Assembly (NCBI GenBank): GCA_023055505.1
Contig: JALIRH010000023.1
Span: 5,896,423-5,960,422, forward strand
Source of the DNA: Callipepla californica brunnescens
Taxonomy: Eukaryota; Chordata; Aves; Galliformes; Odontophoridae
Length of the DNA stretch: 64,000 nt
Direction: 5' to 3'
Below are positions 25,770 to 37,590 of this stretch, piece after piece (position 1 is the first letter of the stretch; each line of letters begins with the position of its first letter). Both the position numbers and the translations under genes were made by a program. The notes beneath the pieces were generated by a model. That model saw only the letters and a program-made list of their open reading frames with translations, was not told the origin of the DNA and did no database searches.

Positions 25770-26380
25770 AGATCCTGGACTAGGATCCACTTCCCCTTTC
25801 GAGACAGATGAGATTCATATGAAGTCACAAGGCCAGGCGCTGTATAAAACTCCTCATGGCAAAAATAAATAAATAAATAAATAAATAAATAAATTCCTGT
25901 GATAGCACCAGCCTCTCAGCCACATATATATGAAATGGGTTTTCCTCTTTCTCTCTATATCTCTCACTGCCACTAAAGGGATGGAGAAAAATACCATCCG
26001 TATTCCTTTTCCATCAACTAACTGCCCCAATGCCTTGAAGTCCCTTATGACAGCCCTCAGGCCTTTCTCAGAGACTTCACTGCTGACAGCCTGAACTATA
26101 AGCAAAGGGATGCACAGAGGGGTGAACCAGATTAGGGAGTCTCTTAGCAATTGCCCTGACTCAGGCCTCAAGGAGGCACCATACTTCCTTAGGGTGGGAT
26201 GTAGTCACCATATGGGGACCTGCATTCCTTTCAGAAGGGAGTTGCCTATTACAATCACCCTTCTTTCCTCTTGGCAGAGGCAGTGTTGAGAACACAAGTA
26301 CTGGCGTGGAAAGGAAAACAGAATGCACTGTTCTCCTGTTCAGTGTTCCTACAAGACCTGTCCTCAAGACTGTCTCATTT
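25770..26380 (-). pseudogene. CR1: CR1 ORF1 C-terminal (esterase-like) remnant
   Basis: Minus-strand translations include 'FSIPLVAVRDIERKRKTHF' followed by 'MWLRGWCYHRNLF'. This is the pattern of the esterase/lipase-like domain at the end of CR1 ORF1, where a block of the form 'INxWLRxWC' precedes 'FGFFDNG'. The expected downstream 'PDGxHLSxxGK' block would lie near 25770-25830, where 'CACTTCCCCTTTCGAGACAG' and 'CAGGCGCTGTATAAAACTCC' match the reversed CR1 nucleotide sequence. The domain is split by the AAAT expansion and by stops. The role in intact elements is thought to be RNA or membrane association, and that is family knowledge only. Confidence 0.75.
25861..25894. repeat. (AAAT)n microsatellite inside CR1 ORF1
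   Basis: Seven to eight AAAT units replace the short A-rich stretch that CR1 has between 'CCTCATGGC' and 'AAATTCCTGTGATAG'. The unit likely expanded in place after insertion. Confidence 0.95.
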
Positions 26381-26385
26381 TTCCC

Positions 26386-27029
26386 ACTGAAATTCCTCCA
26401 GTTTATATTTTCTCCTATATGTCTTGAGTAAATTACAAGAATAGATGCTCAGTAGTATTTTATTGTTAAGACATCTCTGCCTAAAAAAATCTATAGAGGC
26501 CAATAAAATATAACTTTTCCTTGACTGCAAATTTAAAACAGGGTGCATTTGCAGAAAATAAGCTTAGTTATCAACACATTCTGCTATCTCTGCTTTACAT
26601 ACAATTATAACTTTTCAATAGCTAACCTATTTCCCAAGTTACTTTAAATATGTGTCAAAAATAAAAAGATCCATCAAAAAGGGACCATGCAGGATGAATC
26701 AAGACATTTTAGACTGCGATGGACCCTGAACACTCAAGCCCTCTGTGTATGAATTTAAAACAACATTATCCAATTTATCATGATCTTGTAATTTATCAAA
26801 ATCACATGGGAGGTTATACAAAAGGCCATGTAAATATTTATTTGACCTATAAATAATTGTGTCACTCTCACAGAGATGAAACTTTGCATTTCAGAAGGGT
26901 GGATCAATATCATAAATACACAATGACAAAAGTAAGAAGCCAAGAGCTAAAACTTCAAGGACTCTGATAGGGCAAAAAATGTTATTTGAACACAGTACTC
27001 TACACATTTTAAGACCAAAATCTAGAAAC

Positions 27030-27061
<32 letters not shown>

Positions 27062-27382
27062 TATATATATTTATATACAATTTCTTCCCAAATTCTTTAC
27101 ACTCATCACAAAATAAGATACTCATAATCTGTATAATTTCCTTTTTTTTTCATTAGACATGAAGGACATTCACACTAGCCTATCCTGAGTCATTTCACAA
27201 AGTCAGAACCAAGAAGCCATAATACTCAAATAGCTCTGACCTCCCTTGGCTTCAAAACATTAGAAATCAAATTGAATTTCTATTTATCTTCAAAGTTTTG
27301 AAGCAATAATGTCTTTAAGAATACCTAATTTGCTTTCTTCCCTTTAGCATCATTGGAGTCTACTGTTATTTCAGAAAACAAA
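26386..27382. other. AT-rich DNA between two CR1 relics
   Basis: No gene or further transposon is recognised. It contains the TA/TG microsatellite at 27030-27079. Confidence 0.6.
27030..27079. repeat. (TA)n(TG)n(TA)n microsatellite
   Basis: Eight TA units followed by about eight TG units and then a TATATAT tail, forming a compound dinucleotide repeat. Confidence 0.95.
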
Positions 27383-28200
27383 TCATAGAATCATAGAATG
27401 TTTGGGTTGGAAGGGATCTTCATCTAGTTCCAACCCCCCTGCTGTAAGCAGGGACACTTCCCACTAGACCAAACTGCTCAGAGCCCTGTCCATCCTGGCC
27501 TTGAATGCTTCTACATAGGGGGCATCTAGAACCTCACTGGGCAACCTGTTCCAGTGTCTCACCACCCTCACAGTAAAGAATTTCTTCCACATATCTAATC
27601 TAAATCTACCCTTTTATCAGTTTAAAGCCATTTTCCTCATCCTGTCTCTACCTGCCCTTCTGAAAAGTCCCTCCCAGCTATCCTGTAGGCCCCCTTCAGG
27701 TACTGGAAGGTTGCTATAACGTGGTTTCTTGGAATTTTCTCTTCTTCATGATAAATAAAGCTCCAGTTCTCTCAGCCTGTCCTTGTAAGGGAGATGCTGT
27801 AATAATCTTCCATGTCCTTCTTGTGATAGGAGACCCAGTGCTCCAGGTGGGGTCTCACAAGAGCAGAACAGAGAGGCAGAATTCCTCAACCTGCTGGTCA
27901 CACTTCTCTTGATGCCACCCAGGATATGATCACCCTCTGCAATTGCACCTTGTCAGCTCATGTTGATTTTTCACCATTTCATTTTTTGTTTCCATCTAGC
28001 GTGTCAACTGCACCACTCTGCTTGGTCCTGTTTGGAAACTTGTGAAGGGTGCACTCAATCCCGCTTTCCATGTCACCTACAAAGATGTTAACTAACACTG
28101 GTCCCAGTACTGATCCCTGAGGAACACTACTTTCCACCAGTCTCCACATGGACATTGAGCCATTAACTGCAACTCTCTGAGTGCAACCATCCAGTTTCTA
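27383..28200 (-). mobile_element. CR1: CR1 LINE 3' portion, minus strand, well preserved
   Basis: The plus strand opens with 'TCATAGAATCATAGAATG' and 'GGGTTGGAAGGGATCTTCAT', the reversed CR1 terminus. It continues through 'CTCACTGGGCAACCTGTTCC', 'CTCAGCCTGTCCTTGTAAGG' and 'GTGGGGTCTCACAAGAGCAG'. It ends in the reversed late ORF2 with 'AAAGATGTTAACTAACACTG' and 'CTGATCCCTGAGGAACACTA'. The full terminal octamer repeats and low wear suggest one of the younger CR1 copies in the window. It is 5'-truncated near 28200. Translations of the ORF2 end are broken. Confidence 0.95.
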
Positions 28201-30470
28201 GACTGAAATCTATGTGATGTTTTTGAATACCAGTAACAGACCATTCTCAAAAGGAAAACATACGTTCAGGATATCTCTCCTATAAGTGAGCAGAAGCATA
28301 CTAATGTAAATAATCAAAAGTAAGATCACAACCTGGAACCATGTCTTGGTATGACTGTTGTATTGTCTTTATGATAGTCTTATATTTGGAATATTAAAAC
28401 TATTCTACAAAAAAAGTACCTAATATTTACATAACTTTGGGAGGGGAAGCAGTGTAAAATGTTTCATCACAACAAGAGCAATACTAACAAGTCCTTAAGT
28501 CATTTCAATTTCTATCCCTTAAACATAAAATAAATAAATAAATGAAAGAAAAAAATAAAAGCAGAAGACTTTTATTTTTTTACAAGGTGTGTAGTTATCA
28601 GAAGGTATTTTGACCCTTTTGGTTCTTCTCTCTTCTAGATAGATTGCTGCCAAAGCTATAAAAATGCTGTCAGTCTCGGTTTGAAACAGAATCTCCTTCC
28701 CCTAACTGCAGTTTTTCCTTGTAAAGCATTCCTTTATTAAAACTTTTCCCATCAAAACTCCCTTTCTAGAACCCTGGAAAAAGCTTAAAAGATATGAGCC
28801 TCCATTATGGCTTGTCACTTTATATTTAATCATTCATCCCAGAGGACTGAGAATGCTTATCACTATTTTACAAAACCCCAATTGTAAAATGAGTTCATAA
28901 AAGTAAGACTGTGACCAACACCTCACTTTGCTTTTTATTTTTACATCTCCATTACTATTTCTGTTCATCTAATTTTAGCTGGTATCTCTAGTTGTGAAGG
29001 TACTGTTACTGCAGGAAACACATGGTTCTAAAGCTTATTAGAAGTTCTTTTTCAGGGATTCGTACTATTGGTTATTGTCACTAACAAAGAAATGGGTACT
29101 AGACTGCAAGTTATTATAAATTGACAGATAAAATATTCAGCATGAGATTATGGAATAGCAAGAGGAACTATTCTAGAATTTAAAAGTCCCAGAAAGCTGT
29201 GAGATGTCTGAGACGCCATTAAATATTCTGAGATGCCTATGGAAAAACCAGTTCTCCAGGAACCTGGGAATTATGCATAGCCCCAGAATCTGTTAAGTCT
29301 TTAAATTATTATGCTTATAGCAGTAAATCATTTCAGATCTCAGCTAGCTGACTACTCTTGCAGATAAAACCACAAGAGCTAAAACTTGCTGAAGCATTAA
29401 AATGACAGAAGTGTCAGACTACTTAATTCTCCAAATACCTTGTAAAACTTCACTTAGCCTAAGAGGATTCATAATGCAATACAAAACTTTAAGTTTCAGA
29501 AAATCTCTTTGACTGCTGTTCTGAGGCAGCTATTCCCCAGCTAAGCATGTGAAATAATCAGAAAATCATCCACAGAATATGATCGGAGAGACTTCTAGGT
29601 CTCAAGAACTTTGCAGCATCAAGAAAACATCAGATGAAAAACATGAGAAAATATGACAGTATATCCTAGCCACAGACTAAATTATCCAGTAGTAGTAACA
29701 AACATGCAAACCCACTTACTATGCATTATTTACTCAATTCTTCCATAAAGCCCATGACCTCTTGAGGTCCCACCCAACTCCTGCAATTCTGTGATTTCCA
29801 TGCAGCTACAAAAAATAAAAATCCAAGAAATTCCAAAAGAAATCTTACATTTATTTCAGAACAACACATGCAATATATAATAGAACAGAATACCTTTTGT
29901 AATGTTTAAAAGTGACTTGTGAGGAAAAGGCTGTTCGTGCTTTTTGTCTACATTCTACAATGGAATGCAGTGTTGAGAAGTCTTAAGTTAGCAATGAGTT
30001 TAGCTCCACATATGAAAACAGTGCAGTAGTACTGGACACAAGCTAAAAAGCCTCCTAAAAATGCTCAATTTGAGATCTAAAATTGTATTCTCCCTGCAGT
30101 TATGCTGCACCGTGCACTGATACTCCTTTAGTCAGCTATAGTTTGGATGGTCTCTGCATCACACTGCACTTCCAAGCCTGGATATAACCATCAGAAGCAA
30201 ACTCCAGCATTAACTACTGCATGAACATTTTGCTCCAAATAGTTTTTCTGTCCTAGTGTATCACAATGAACATATTTATTTTATCATATCCAGGATTCTG
30301 CACAGGCTTGAGAAAGAGAAACAGGTAGGAACACTTCTGCATATGTATTCAAGAAACATTTAAGCATTGCAGGTAAAATAAATGCATTACAGTAAGCTGG
30401 CATTGGACTATATCTGATCTTTTTAAAAAATGTGCAAAATTCATGGAGAAATTATTTTCTTAAGAAGGAA
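28201..30470. other. AT-rich DNA, one tiny CR1 tail, no gene
   Basis: Only the 45-base CR1 piece at 29753-29797 is recognised. The rest has no supported exon or repeat. Confidence 0.6.
29753..29797 (+). mobile_element. CR1: CR1 LINE, last ~45 bases only
   Basis: 'GACCTCTTGAGGTCCCACCC' followed by 'CTGCAATTCTGTGATTT' is the extreme CR1 3' end. The copy is so short that it is either a near-abortive insertion or a remnant of a deleted copy. Confidence 0.8.
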
Positions 30471-30720
30471 GGGAAGGGAAGGGAAGGGAAGGGAAGGGAA
30501 GGGAAGGGAAGGGAAGGGAAGGGAAGGGAAGGGAAGGGAAGGGAAGGGAAGGGAAGGGAAGGGAAGGGAAGGGAAGGGAAGGGAAGGGAAGGGAAGGGAA
30601 GGGAAGGGAAGGGAAGGGAAGGGAAGGGAAGGGAAGGGAAGGGAAGGGAAGGGAAGGGAAGGGAAGGGAAGGGAAGGGAAGGGAAGGGAAGGGAAGGGAA
30701 GGGAAGGGAAGGGAAGGGAA
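30471..30720. repeat. Perfect (GGGAA)50 pentanucleotide array
   Basis: The 250 bases at 30471-30720 are 50 exact GGGAA units with no interruption, bordered by AAGAAGGAA on the left and GCCAAAATTAG on the right. Every plus-strand unit offers a GGG run two bases from the next, an ideal spacing for G-quadruplex formation, and the strand is pure purine, so triplex formation is also possible. Since five is not a multiple of three and no frame contains a stop, all frames stay open across it and give Lys-Gly-Arg-Glu-Gly or Pro-Ser-Leu-Pro-Phe repeats. Those open frames are not genes. Complete purity suggests recent expansion or assembly collapse. Confidence 0.98.
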
Positions 30721-31865
30721 GCCAAAATTAGTATCTCATTTCTTGGCCACAAGCATGCCCACAAAAAAATTTCTGCCATTTCAGGATGTCAGTCTAAAGA
30801 AGTTAGAAAAAGATGTACCCTAAATTAACAAGATTTTATGACTATCAACTAAATCTTCATATTTAATCTTATATTTCCTGCAAATCCTCCAAAGTTTTTA
30901 TCTTTAACTTAAATCCCTGGAAAACATATATAACATATATGTAACATATATATAACATATACCACACATATATATATTTCAAATCTATTCAGTAACTGGA
31001 CTGTATTCTTCATATTCAGTTAAAAAGAACATTATTTTAATAAATATTTTAAAATGAGAGATTATTGTTACTTATCCCTATTGGAAAATATCAGAATTTC
31101 AAAGAAAAACTGTAGACAAAATAATCACAAGCTTTTAAATCTCGTCACTTCTTGATACTGAAGGTAGAATGATATATTTTAAACAAATGCACAAAGTATA
31201 ACAGATACTAAACACAGTTTGGTCACATAATTACAATATGTAGTTCACTGATTTTGAAGAGTGACAACACCACTGTCATTAAAATAAAGATCATATATCG
31301 ACCCTGTTAGCTCTTTCCCACTCTTTATAGTTTCATGACTCACAGCTTCGTAATGTACTCAAGAGAACAATTTGTCATCAACATCAGTCCACAAGCCATC
31401 TCAGAAGAGGCTGTTCCTTGTATTAGCTATTTGTAGTTAATCCCGGATTTCAGTGAAATTTTCAGTTCCTAAAAACAGTAACAAAGACACTCTGAATTGA
31501 AATCTTAACTACTCACTGTAAAAGTTATCCATGTATGAAATGTATTGCTTGGCATACAATACTGGCTGGAAAATTTTCAGTCACTCTCACATTATGACAA
31601 GACTCTTTGGGAATGGGTCAACAGAGATGCACAGCTGAACTGACAATGATAAAGAAGGTTTTATTTAGGCCCCATTTATCAAATTTCTGATTTGCTTACA
31701 TCTTTCTTACATATGCTGAGGTTAGTAACATTAATCAAGCCGGTAAGGTTAAGTATTTCCTTACCAAGGCAGAATCTAACCGTGAAGCAGGTTCTGCCTT
31801 CTAGCTAGGACTAACCTACACCATCACTCTGTGCTGTATGGCATGTATTTATTTCATCCCAGTTC
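30721..31865. other. AT-rich DNA, no gene recognised
   Basis: Holds the ACATATATA-type tandem at 30922-30978. No transposon or exon is recognised. Confidence 0.6.
30922..30978. repeat. TA-rich tandem, AACATATAT-type units
   Basis: Repeated AACATATAT/AACATATATGT words grade into ATATATAT. It is an imperfect tandem of units about 10-14 bases long. Confidence 0.85.
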
Positions 31866-32308
31866 ATGGAGTCCAAAGTATATTGGATATCAAGTTATGA
31901 GAGAGCATCCAAAGGTGGGCTATAAAGATGGCTGCATGGTCTAGATGGCAAGATGTGTGAGGAGCAGATAAGATCCCTTTGTTTATCACAGAGCAGAGGT
32001 GCTGACGGGAGCACTCGTGTTGGCTGCAGCTCTCACTGGATGTGGAGAGCAGCACTGAACAACAGGGCCCGAGGGAATGGCATTGAGGAAGGGGTAGCTG
32101 GGGGTCAGGGAAAGTGTCTGAACCAGAGGGTGGTGGATATGGAATGGCTGTCCAGGGCAGTGGGCACAGCCCCTGCATGCCAAGGTAAAGGAGCATTTGG
32201 TCAGTGTTCTCAGACATAGGGTTTGTACTATGGGTGGTCTTGTGTGGAGCCATTTGGACTCAGTGATCCCTGTGGGTTCCTTCCAACTCTGGATATTCTC
32301 TGATTCTG
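31866..32308 (+). mobile_element. CR1: CR1 LINE 3' end, about 440 bases
   Basis: The segment opens at the late ORF2 'GAGAGCATCCAAAGGTGGGC' and 'TATAAAGATGGCTGCATGGT' blocks. It runs through 'GCACTGAACAACAGGGCCCG', 'CAGAGGGTGGTGGATATGGA' and 'CAAGGTAAAGGAGCATTTGG', and ends at 'GTGGGTTCCTTCCAACTCTG' and 'ATATTCTCTGATTCT'. The central part differs from the CR1 copies elsewhere in the window and is more GC-rich, which fits a different CR1 subfamily. Open frames on both strands across it are by-products of its composition. Confidence 0.92.
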
Positions 32309-33903
32309 TTTGCATTGTCTTTGTACATAGTGAAGTAAATAGCTTTACCACGTTTTTCAGCATTATAAATCAGGAATCCATAGGGGAACACTGAACTCCC
32401 ATTTGTCCTTTACAAGGATCTTTTTAGAAGAAGGACCCAGGAAGCCGCAGATATATGATAAGGAATGCAACCTGCTTAACACTGCACAAAGAGTCATGAG
32501 ACAGCTGTTGTACATTTATTTCACTTCCATAGTGCCAGACAGAAAACTGCATTTTAGCGGAATAAGAGAAATGAAGAAGAATATTCTCTTTTCAATTGCA
32601 ATAAAGCTAATATCCACACATTATTAAACAGATACAAACCAATTACACAAATTAAATTATGTACTGATGTTTGTCTTGGAGAAGGCATTTACAGACATCT
32701 GTCTAACAGAACTGCTCTGTGCAACAACTTCAGCTTTAATCTTTATTCGTTTTTAAATTGGATTTGCTTCTACTTCTCAAAATATCAGATAAAAGCTACT
32801 AAATATAAATATAAATGAGGATTATCATAAGAAAAAAGACATTTTTTAAGTTCACATTTTCTAAATAAATACAAATGTTCTGGTCATAAAGCTCAACTCA
32901 TAATTTTTTGTAATAATTGAAATGAGTGTTTGTACATAACATATCTGAAAGCATTGAACCCAAAAAAAGATTTTGAAAATTCAGTCTACATACACTCTTA
33001 CACAATCAGACATGCCTGAACTTGCTTTAAGTTGATTCAGAAATTGACTCAGTTACTGCCAGGGTTTAATTTAACAGGAAAGCATATTTTGTAAACAGTA
33101 CTGTCTACGTTTAGCAAAATGCTAACTCTTTGCTACTTTATTTCTGCTTTCTTGCCCTTTATATCTCAATCATATGAGGATGAAAAAAACCACAGTATAT
33201 TTCATAACTGGTACCTCAAAATATCCTCAAAACAGAATGTTCAAGTGCATCAGTAATGCTTTATGGAGTCATATGAACGGTCAGGAGCCTAGGGCTCTGC
33301 TTCCAATATCAGCAAGATAAAATGCCATTATAAAAGAGCACTATCACCTACTTGTCACATGTGGCCCATTCTCCTATTACTCCCACAGCACCTCCATTCA
33401 CCATTTTATGGGTGTTAGAGAACCTCAATCAGCCTCTTCTTTCAGAATCTCTTTATGGGCCTACTGTCCATTAAGTTATCTTTTTAAATTTTTTTGTTCC
33501 TTTTTGACCTGACATTTTCCTGCGTCCATGACTCACTGTGCCTAGTTCTCAGACTTCACTGTACTCTGTAAAAAAACCTCTCTCGTCTTTCTAGTCACTC
33601 TCCTCTGAGTTTCAGTACATGCTGTTATTTACAACACTGTGTAATCCGGTGAACTGCAGTATATTCAAGCACCTAATGCAAAACCTTGTACTAATCATAT
33701 ACTTTCTCAGCATTCTCCTGAAGTCTTAGTATTTGTAGCCACTGTCCATAAGCAGCTTCTCTATCATTTTGATAAATTCATGTGCCTTTGTCTGCACTTA
33801 GTCTGTAATCCCACTGTGTCCTTCTTGAGGTGAAGAAATCAGAAATGCTAAAAATACTCCAACAGCAGCAGGCACAACATCCCCTCAAACCAGATTTTTT
33901 GAA

Positions 33904-33941
33904 TAAAAAAAAACCAAAACAAACAAAAAAAAAACAACAAC
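33904..33941. repeat. A-rich (AAAC)n-like tract
   Basis: A runs punctuated by C (AAAACAAACAAAAA, AACAACAACC). Simple low-complexity sequence. Confidence 0.85.
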
Positions 33942-35879
33942 CTCAAAACTTGCTTATACGCTGTTTTAAGTTTATAGTATGTCCTGTATTCCTACAATGA
34001 AATTATTTGCCCCCAAAGCACGCTACTGTCAGGTTTCAAAAACACTTAAGAATGATTAAGGCATATGTCAATAGAAGAGAAAAAAAAACGTTGCCCTAAA
34101 AAAATGAAGAATGACTTCTAATTATGATTTCTCTCATTGACTATAATGATGACTTAGCAGTACGTGCCAAATAGCTATGTGAGTTCATGAATTACGGGAA
34201 GAAAAAGTATTTGTTTCTCCTTGGCCAAATTAGGCCCTTTCCTTTGTATCAGCAATTAAAAATAAAATCCCAAGGAAACAATTTACACTGACTGCTTTCA
34301 GCACTTTGAAAGGTGTTTTTGTTTATGCATCTTCCCAGTCTCCAGTATAACACCTTATATAGTGATTATAAATAGTGTAAATGGGAAACTGTTTCAGAAT
34401 ACTTGTTTTGCATTTAATCCTTTCTCTCTTCAGGAAATTGACAACTAGTCAGAAGATTATATTTGGCTAAGAGAGTACCACATGAAATAGATTACTTTTT
34501 TTTGTATTTTAATTTTATGAATCATCTTTCAGCTTCATTCTCTCTCTAGCTCATTGTTTAAATCTAGAACTGAATAAATGTGAGAATAATTATTGTCTCT
34601 AAGTTCTTCTAACATTTTTTACGTCAGCTCCATTCAGCTGGTTTATTTTTTAATATTTTCAGAAATGGACATCAAACATTTCTTTTTGAATCAGGATAAT
34701 AGGAGGAGATAAATATATAAAATGCTTTCATCCTCTGGTTCTCCATGTTTCAGGAATGATAAAATTCAATATTATTTTTTTCAGAGTTTTTTCATTTGCA
34801 GATTCATGTTATAATCTTCTTTGGGGCTTTCTGCAAAGGAATGCCTGTTTCACAAAAAAACGTCAATTACAGTTTTCCTTCACATTATACATATGTGCAG
34901 CTTTCACTAAATTTTGGACCGCGATATATATTCAAGTTCATGTAAAACGTGTTTTTACTTCTATCAAGTAGCTATTTCCTAACACCTTGTCCTCCAGTTA
35001 ACAATAAACACATTTAACAGAAGTGTCATGCTTTAATTTTTATAGGACTGAGTGTGAAAGAATATACTTAACAGAATGCAGATGTCCTCATCTTTTTCAA
35101 GTATTAATTGTTTAATTCATTTGCAATTAAGTTTATTTTCTCTTTCAATTTTACAGTCGAAGAGTTGTGAAAGGGATTGTTCTTTTTTTCTATGTTTCAC
35201 AAGTAAAACTCCATTACTAAGACCTACAAGTTCACCAGAATTCATTTCCTGGTCTGCATCAGTCCAGTAGCACTAAATAGCTGGGCTCTTGAATTGATTT
35301 CTGCTCCTATCAGCTTTGCGGACTACAGCATTCAAAATCAGTAAAAGGTGGTCTGGCTTCCCACCAATTCCTGGGTCTGTAATTTTCCTGATACTAAACA
35401 TCCTCAAGTTTTTTCACCAACGCTAGTGAAACTGTGGCTGGTTATTTACAGCCACAAGCTGACACAGTATTCCCATATTACAGTAATACCTGCCAGAGAA
35501 GCCTGCTCCTGTTAAAATATATGAATTCCCATCCCATATTCTTCATAGGATGCATTTAGAAAGTTTCCTAGTATATGTGATTTTGAAGTGAAAAACATAA
35601 TTTTTTTCTTCGAAAGCTTCCTAAAGCAATTTTTTCTGGCAAAATAGCACTGAGATCTTCCAGTGTAACAAGGAAAGACAGAGAGCATTATATTTCTTGA
35701 AAGAGTTAAAAAAAAAATCAAAATAATTTTAAAATTGTACTTAAAATCACCAGTTAAAACATGATTAGCTATAGTTCTCATCTCAGTGTACACACTGACT
35801 CATTGTAACTTAAAAACAATGTCTAAATGGCTTGCACTGGAAGTTATACTCACCTAATCATACTTTGTATGTGGGTTAT

Positions 35880-36130
35880 TTTTTTGTTGGTAGGCTGCTG
35901 CTTACCCATTATAGCCCTCATTTTCATGATGAATCACAATTGGCCAAACCAGTAATATAAATGCAATGTATGTTCTACCCTCCCTCTTTATGATTAATTC
36001 TACTAGTGGTACAAATTTGCATGAATGAATGTCAGTGTGTTTTCTGCCCTGAACATTTCCTGCTGGCTTCAATTCAGCCCTGCTGACATTTATTACAAAT
36101 AATAGCTAAATATTCTTGATTTAATGGCTG
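35880..36130. promoter_or_regulatory. Possible conserved non-coding element
   Basis: The stretch has mixed composition without simple repeats. It contains the words ATTTGCAT (36016-36023, a POU/octamer site), CACAATTGGCC and TTTAATGGC. There is no open frame and no repeat similarity. Such texture is typical of vertebrate enhancers in gene deserts, but no alignment is available, so this is a guess. Confidence 0.15.
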
Positions 36131-36454
36131 TGGTGGCCCCACGTCTGAAGGTGATGTCTGTAATAAAAGCAGACAAGACTAGCTTATAAAAAATACTAAT
36201 CAGATTGTGTTTGCACACATAATGGAGAAGCCTCACATACATACCAGCAAAATGGAACAGTAGTTTTAAAATGCAGCTGCTGAAAGTCAAGAGTTCAAGA
36301 ACAAATCATCTGTACTATTTTTTGCCCTTCTTCCCTATTTTATCATACCTGTATAGCACCTGGTGAGACAGTGGTGAGAAGATCATAGCCAACAGGCAAA
36401 ATCTTTATTTTGATCTTCTGTAGACAAATAACAATACCATGTATCATAAACGAT

Positions 36455-36512
36455 GTCACAGGATGAGAGGAAATGGTTTAAACTAGAAGAGAGCAGATTT
36501 AGACAAAAATAT
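36455..36512 (+). mobile_element. CR1: CR1 LINE internal 3' UTR scrap
   Basis: 'ATGAGAGGAAATGGTTTAAA' followed by 'CTAGAAGAGAGCAGATTTAG' is the CR1 block found just upstream of the 'ATATTAGGAAG' motif. Both flanks of the element are gone, so this is a deletion remnant. Confidence 0.8.
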
Positions 36513-37357
36513 ATTGGCAGTCAAAAAAGCTCAGAGGAAACAGGAGACAAGAGGAAAAGAGTAGCTGAAGAAGAATGGTATTTCAAGATGAACATATGTA
36601 CAAAGTGGAAAAGAGTAAAGAAAACATAAAAATAAGGACATACATAATCATGAGGAATACTTTACATCTTAGTACTGAGGGCACTGGCATAGAATTTTAT
36701 CCTTGATCTATGGACAAATGGCTGCATTTGCTCTGGAGATAGCAAAAGTGACAAACAGGGTCACTTCAGGCTATAATCAGCGACATTATCTCTTCCAGAA
36801 TATTCTGGAAAGGATTCAATATTGTTAAATTAAAAATGGGTAAGACCATGACCCTAACAAAACAAAAAAAAAGAAGAAATCATGGAAACTGTGCTCTTCA
36901 GAGGTCCTTTATAATACTATGTTCCTTAGTTTCCTTTACTATCAATTCAGCGCAAGCCAAAGAAGCACATTCATCAAACCAAACAGACATAATTTTCCTC
37001 GGCTATAGCAAAATGCAACTGTTTAGTGTAAATGACATATAGATATTTGTTCTTTAGAAACTATAGCTGCTTACACTAAGAGATATCTGTACTGTAAATA
37101 GAGGCTTCTGGCTCCTGTCAACAGATTTTGACCACGGAAAGATGTACATTAAATATCTCTTAGCAATTTTATAGCACTATATTAAAGTAGTCAGCATAGA
37201 CATTTCACAGTATGGTGCCTGACACTAGTATTAGCCTGAGTTTGGGGTTTATTTGAATAGCTAATACTTGTTGCTTCATTCAGATTTCTTTTGCACATTG
37301 ATATCCACTTCAGTTTGCTGTTTACTGTGACAGAAATTTTGCGATAGCCAAATAAAC

Positions 37358-37392
37358 AAAAGAAAGAAAGAAAGAAAGAAAAAAAAAAAAAC
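37358..37392. repeat. (AAAG)n followed by poly(A)
   Basis: Five AAAG units run into a stretch of about 15 A residues. Confidence 0.92.
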
Positions 37393-37590
37393 TGTCTGGG
37401 CCAGCATCCAGCTTCCAACAGTGCCCCATAATGAAAGCTTACAAACATATTACAAGCAGCAAGACAAGTATGAAATTATCCTTTCCCCAGAATAACTTTC
37501 TCATTTGAGGCAGAAATTGGATGGGCTGAATACAAATTCATGTATTTAATAGCCACTGATGAAGCTAACTTGCTGAGGTCTGTTTATGCC

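Larger units (their letters stand above)
24900..26385 (-). mobile_element. CR1: CR1 LINE 5' half: ORF1 end plus ORF2 start, minus strand
   Basis: This segment retains parts of CR1 that are usually lost to 5' truncation. In the direction of the element (minus strand) it holds the C-terminal part of ORF1, then the start of ORF2 with the endonuclease, then the linker before the reverse transcriptase. It stops near 24900, next to the mariner fragment, with no polymerase core or 3' tail. The missing 3' half is unusual, since CR1 copies normally keep the 3' end; a later deletion or rearrangement is the likeliest cause. An AAAT microsatellite sits inside at 25861-25894. Confidence 0.9.
32309..36454. 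other. AT-rich DNA, no gene recognised
   Basis: No clear repeat relic. The part at 33380-33880 is somewhat less AT-rich and may hide a very old repeat, but I cannot align it. An (AAAC)-type run lies at 33904-33941. The part at about 35880-36130 has the look of conserved regulatory DNA and is listed separately. Confidence 0.55.

Noticed and set aside
30430..30828. Long open frames on both strands with Lys-Gly-Arg-Glu-Gly or Pro-Ser-Leu-Pro-Phe repeats
   Set aside because: They exist only because the GGGAA array has no stop in any frame. No start context, splice signal or flanking coding sequence supports a protein.
31864..32394. Cluster of overlapping open frames on both strands (up to 129 codons)
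   Set aside because: All lie in the GC-richer CR1 3' end at 31866-32308, whose non-coding blocks are recognisable. The frames are by-products.
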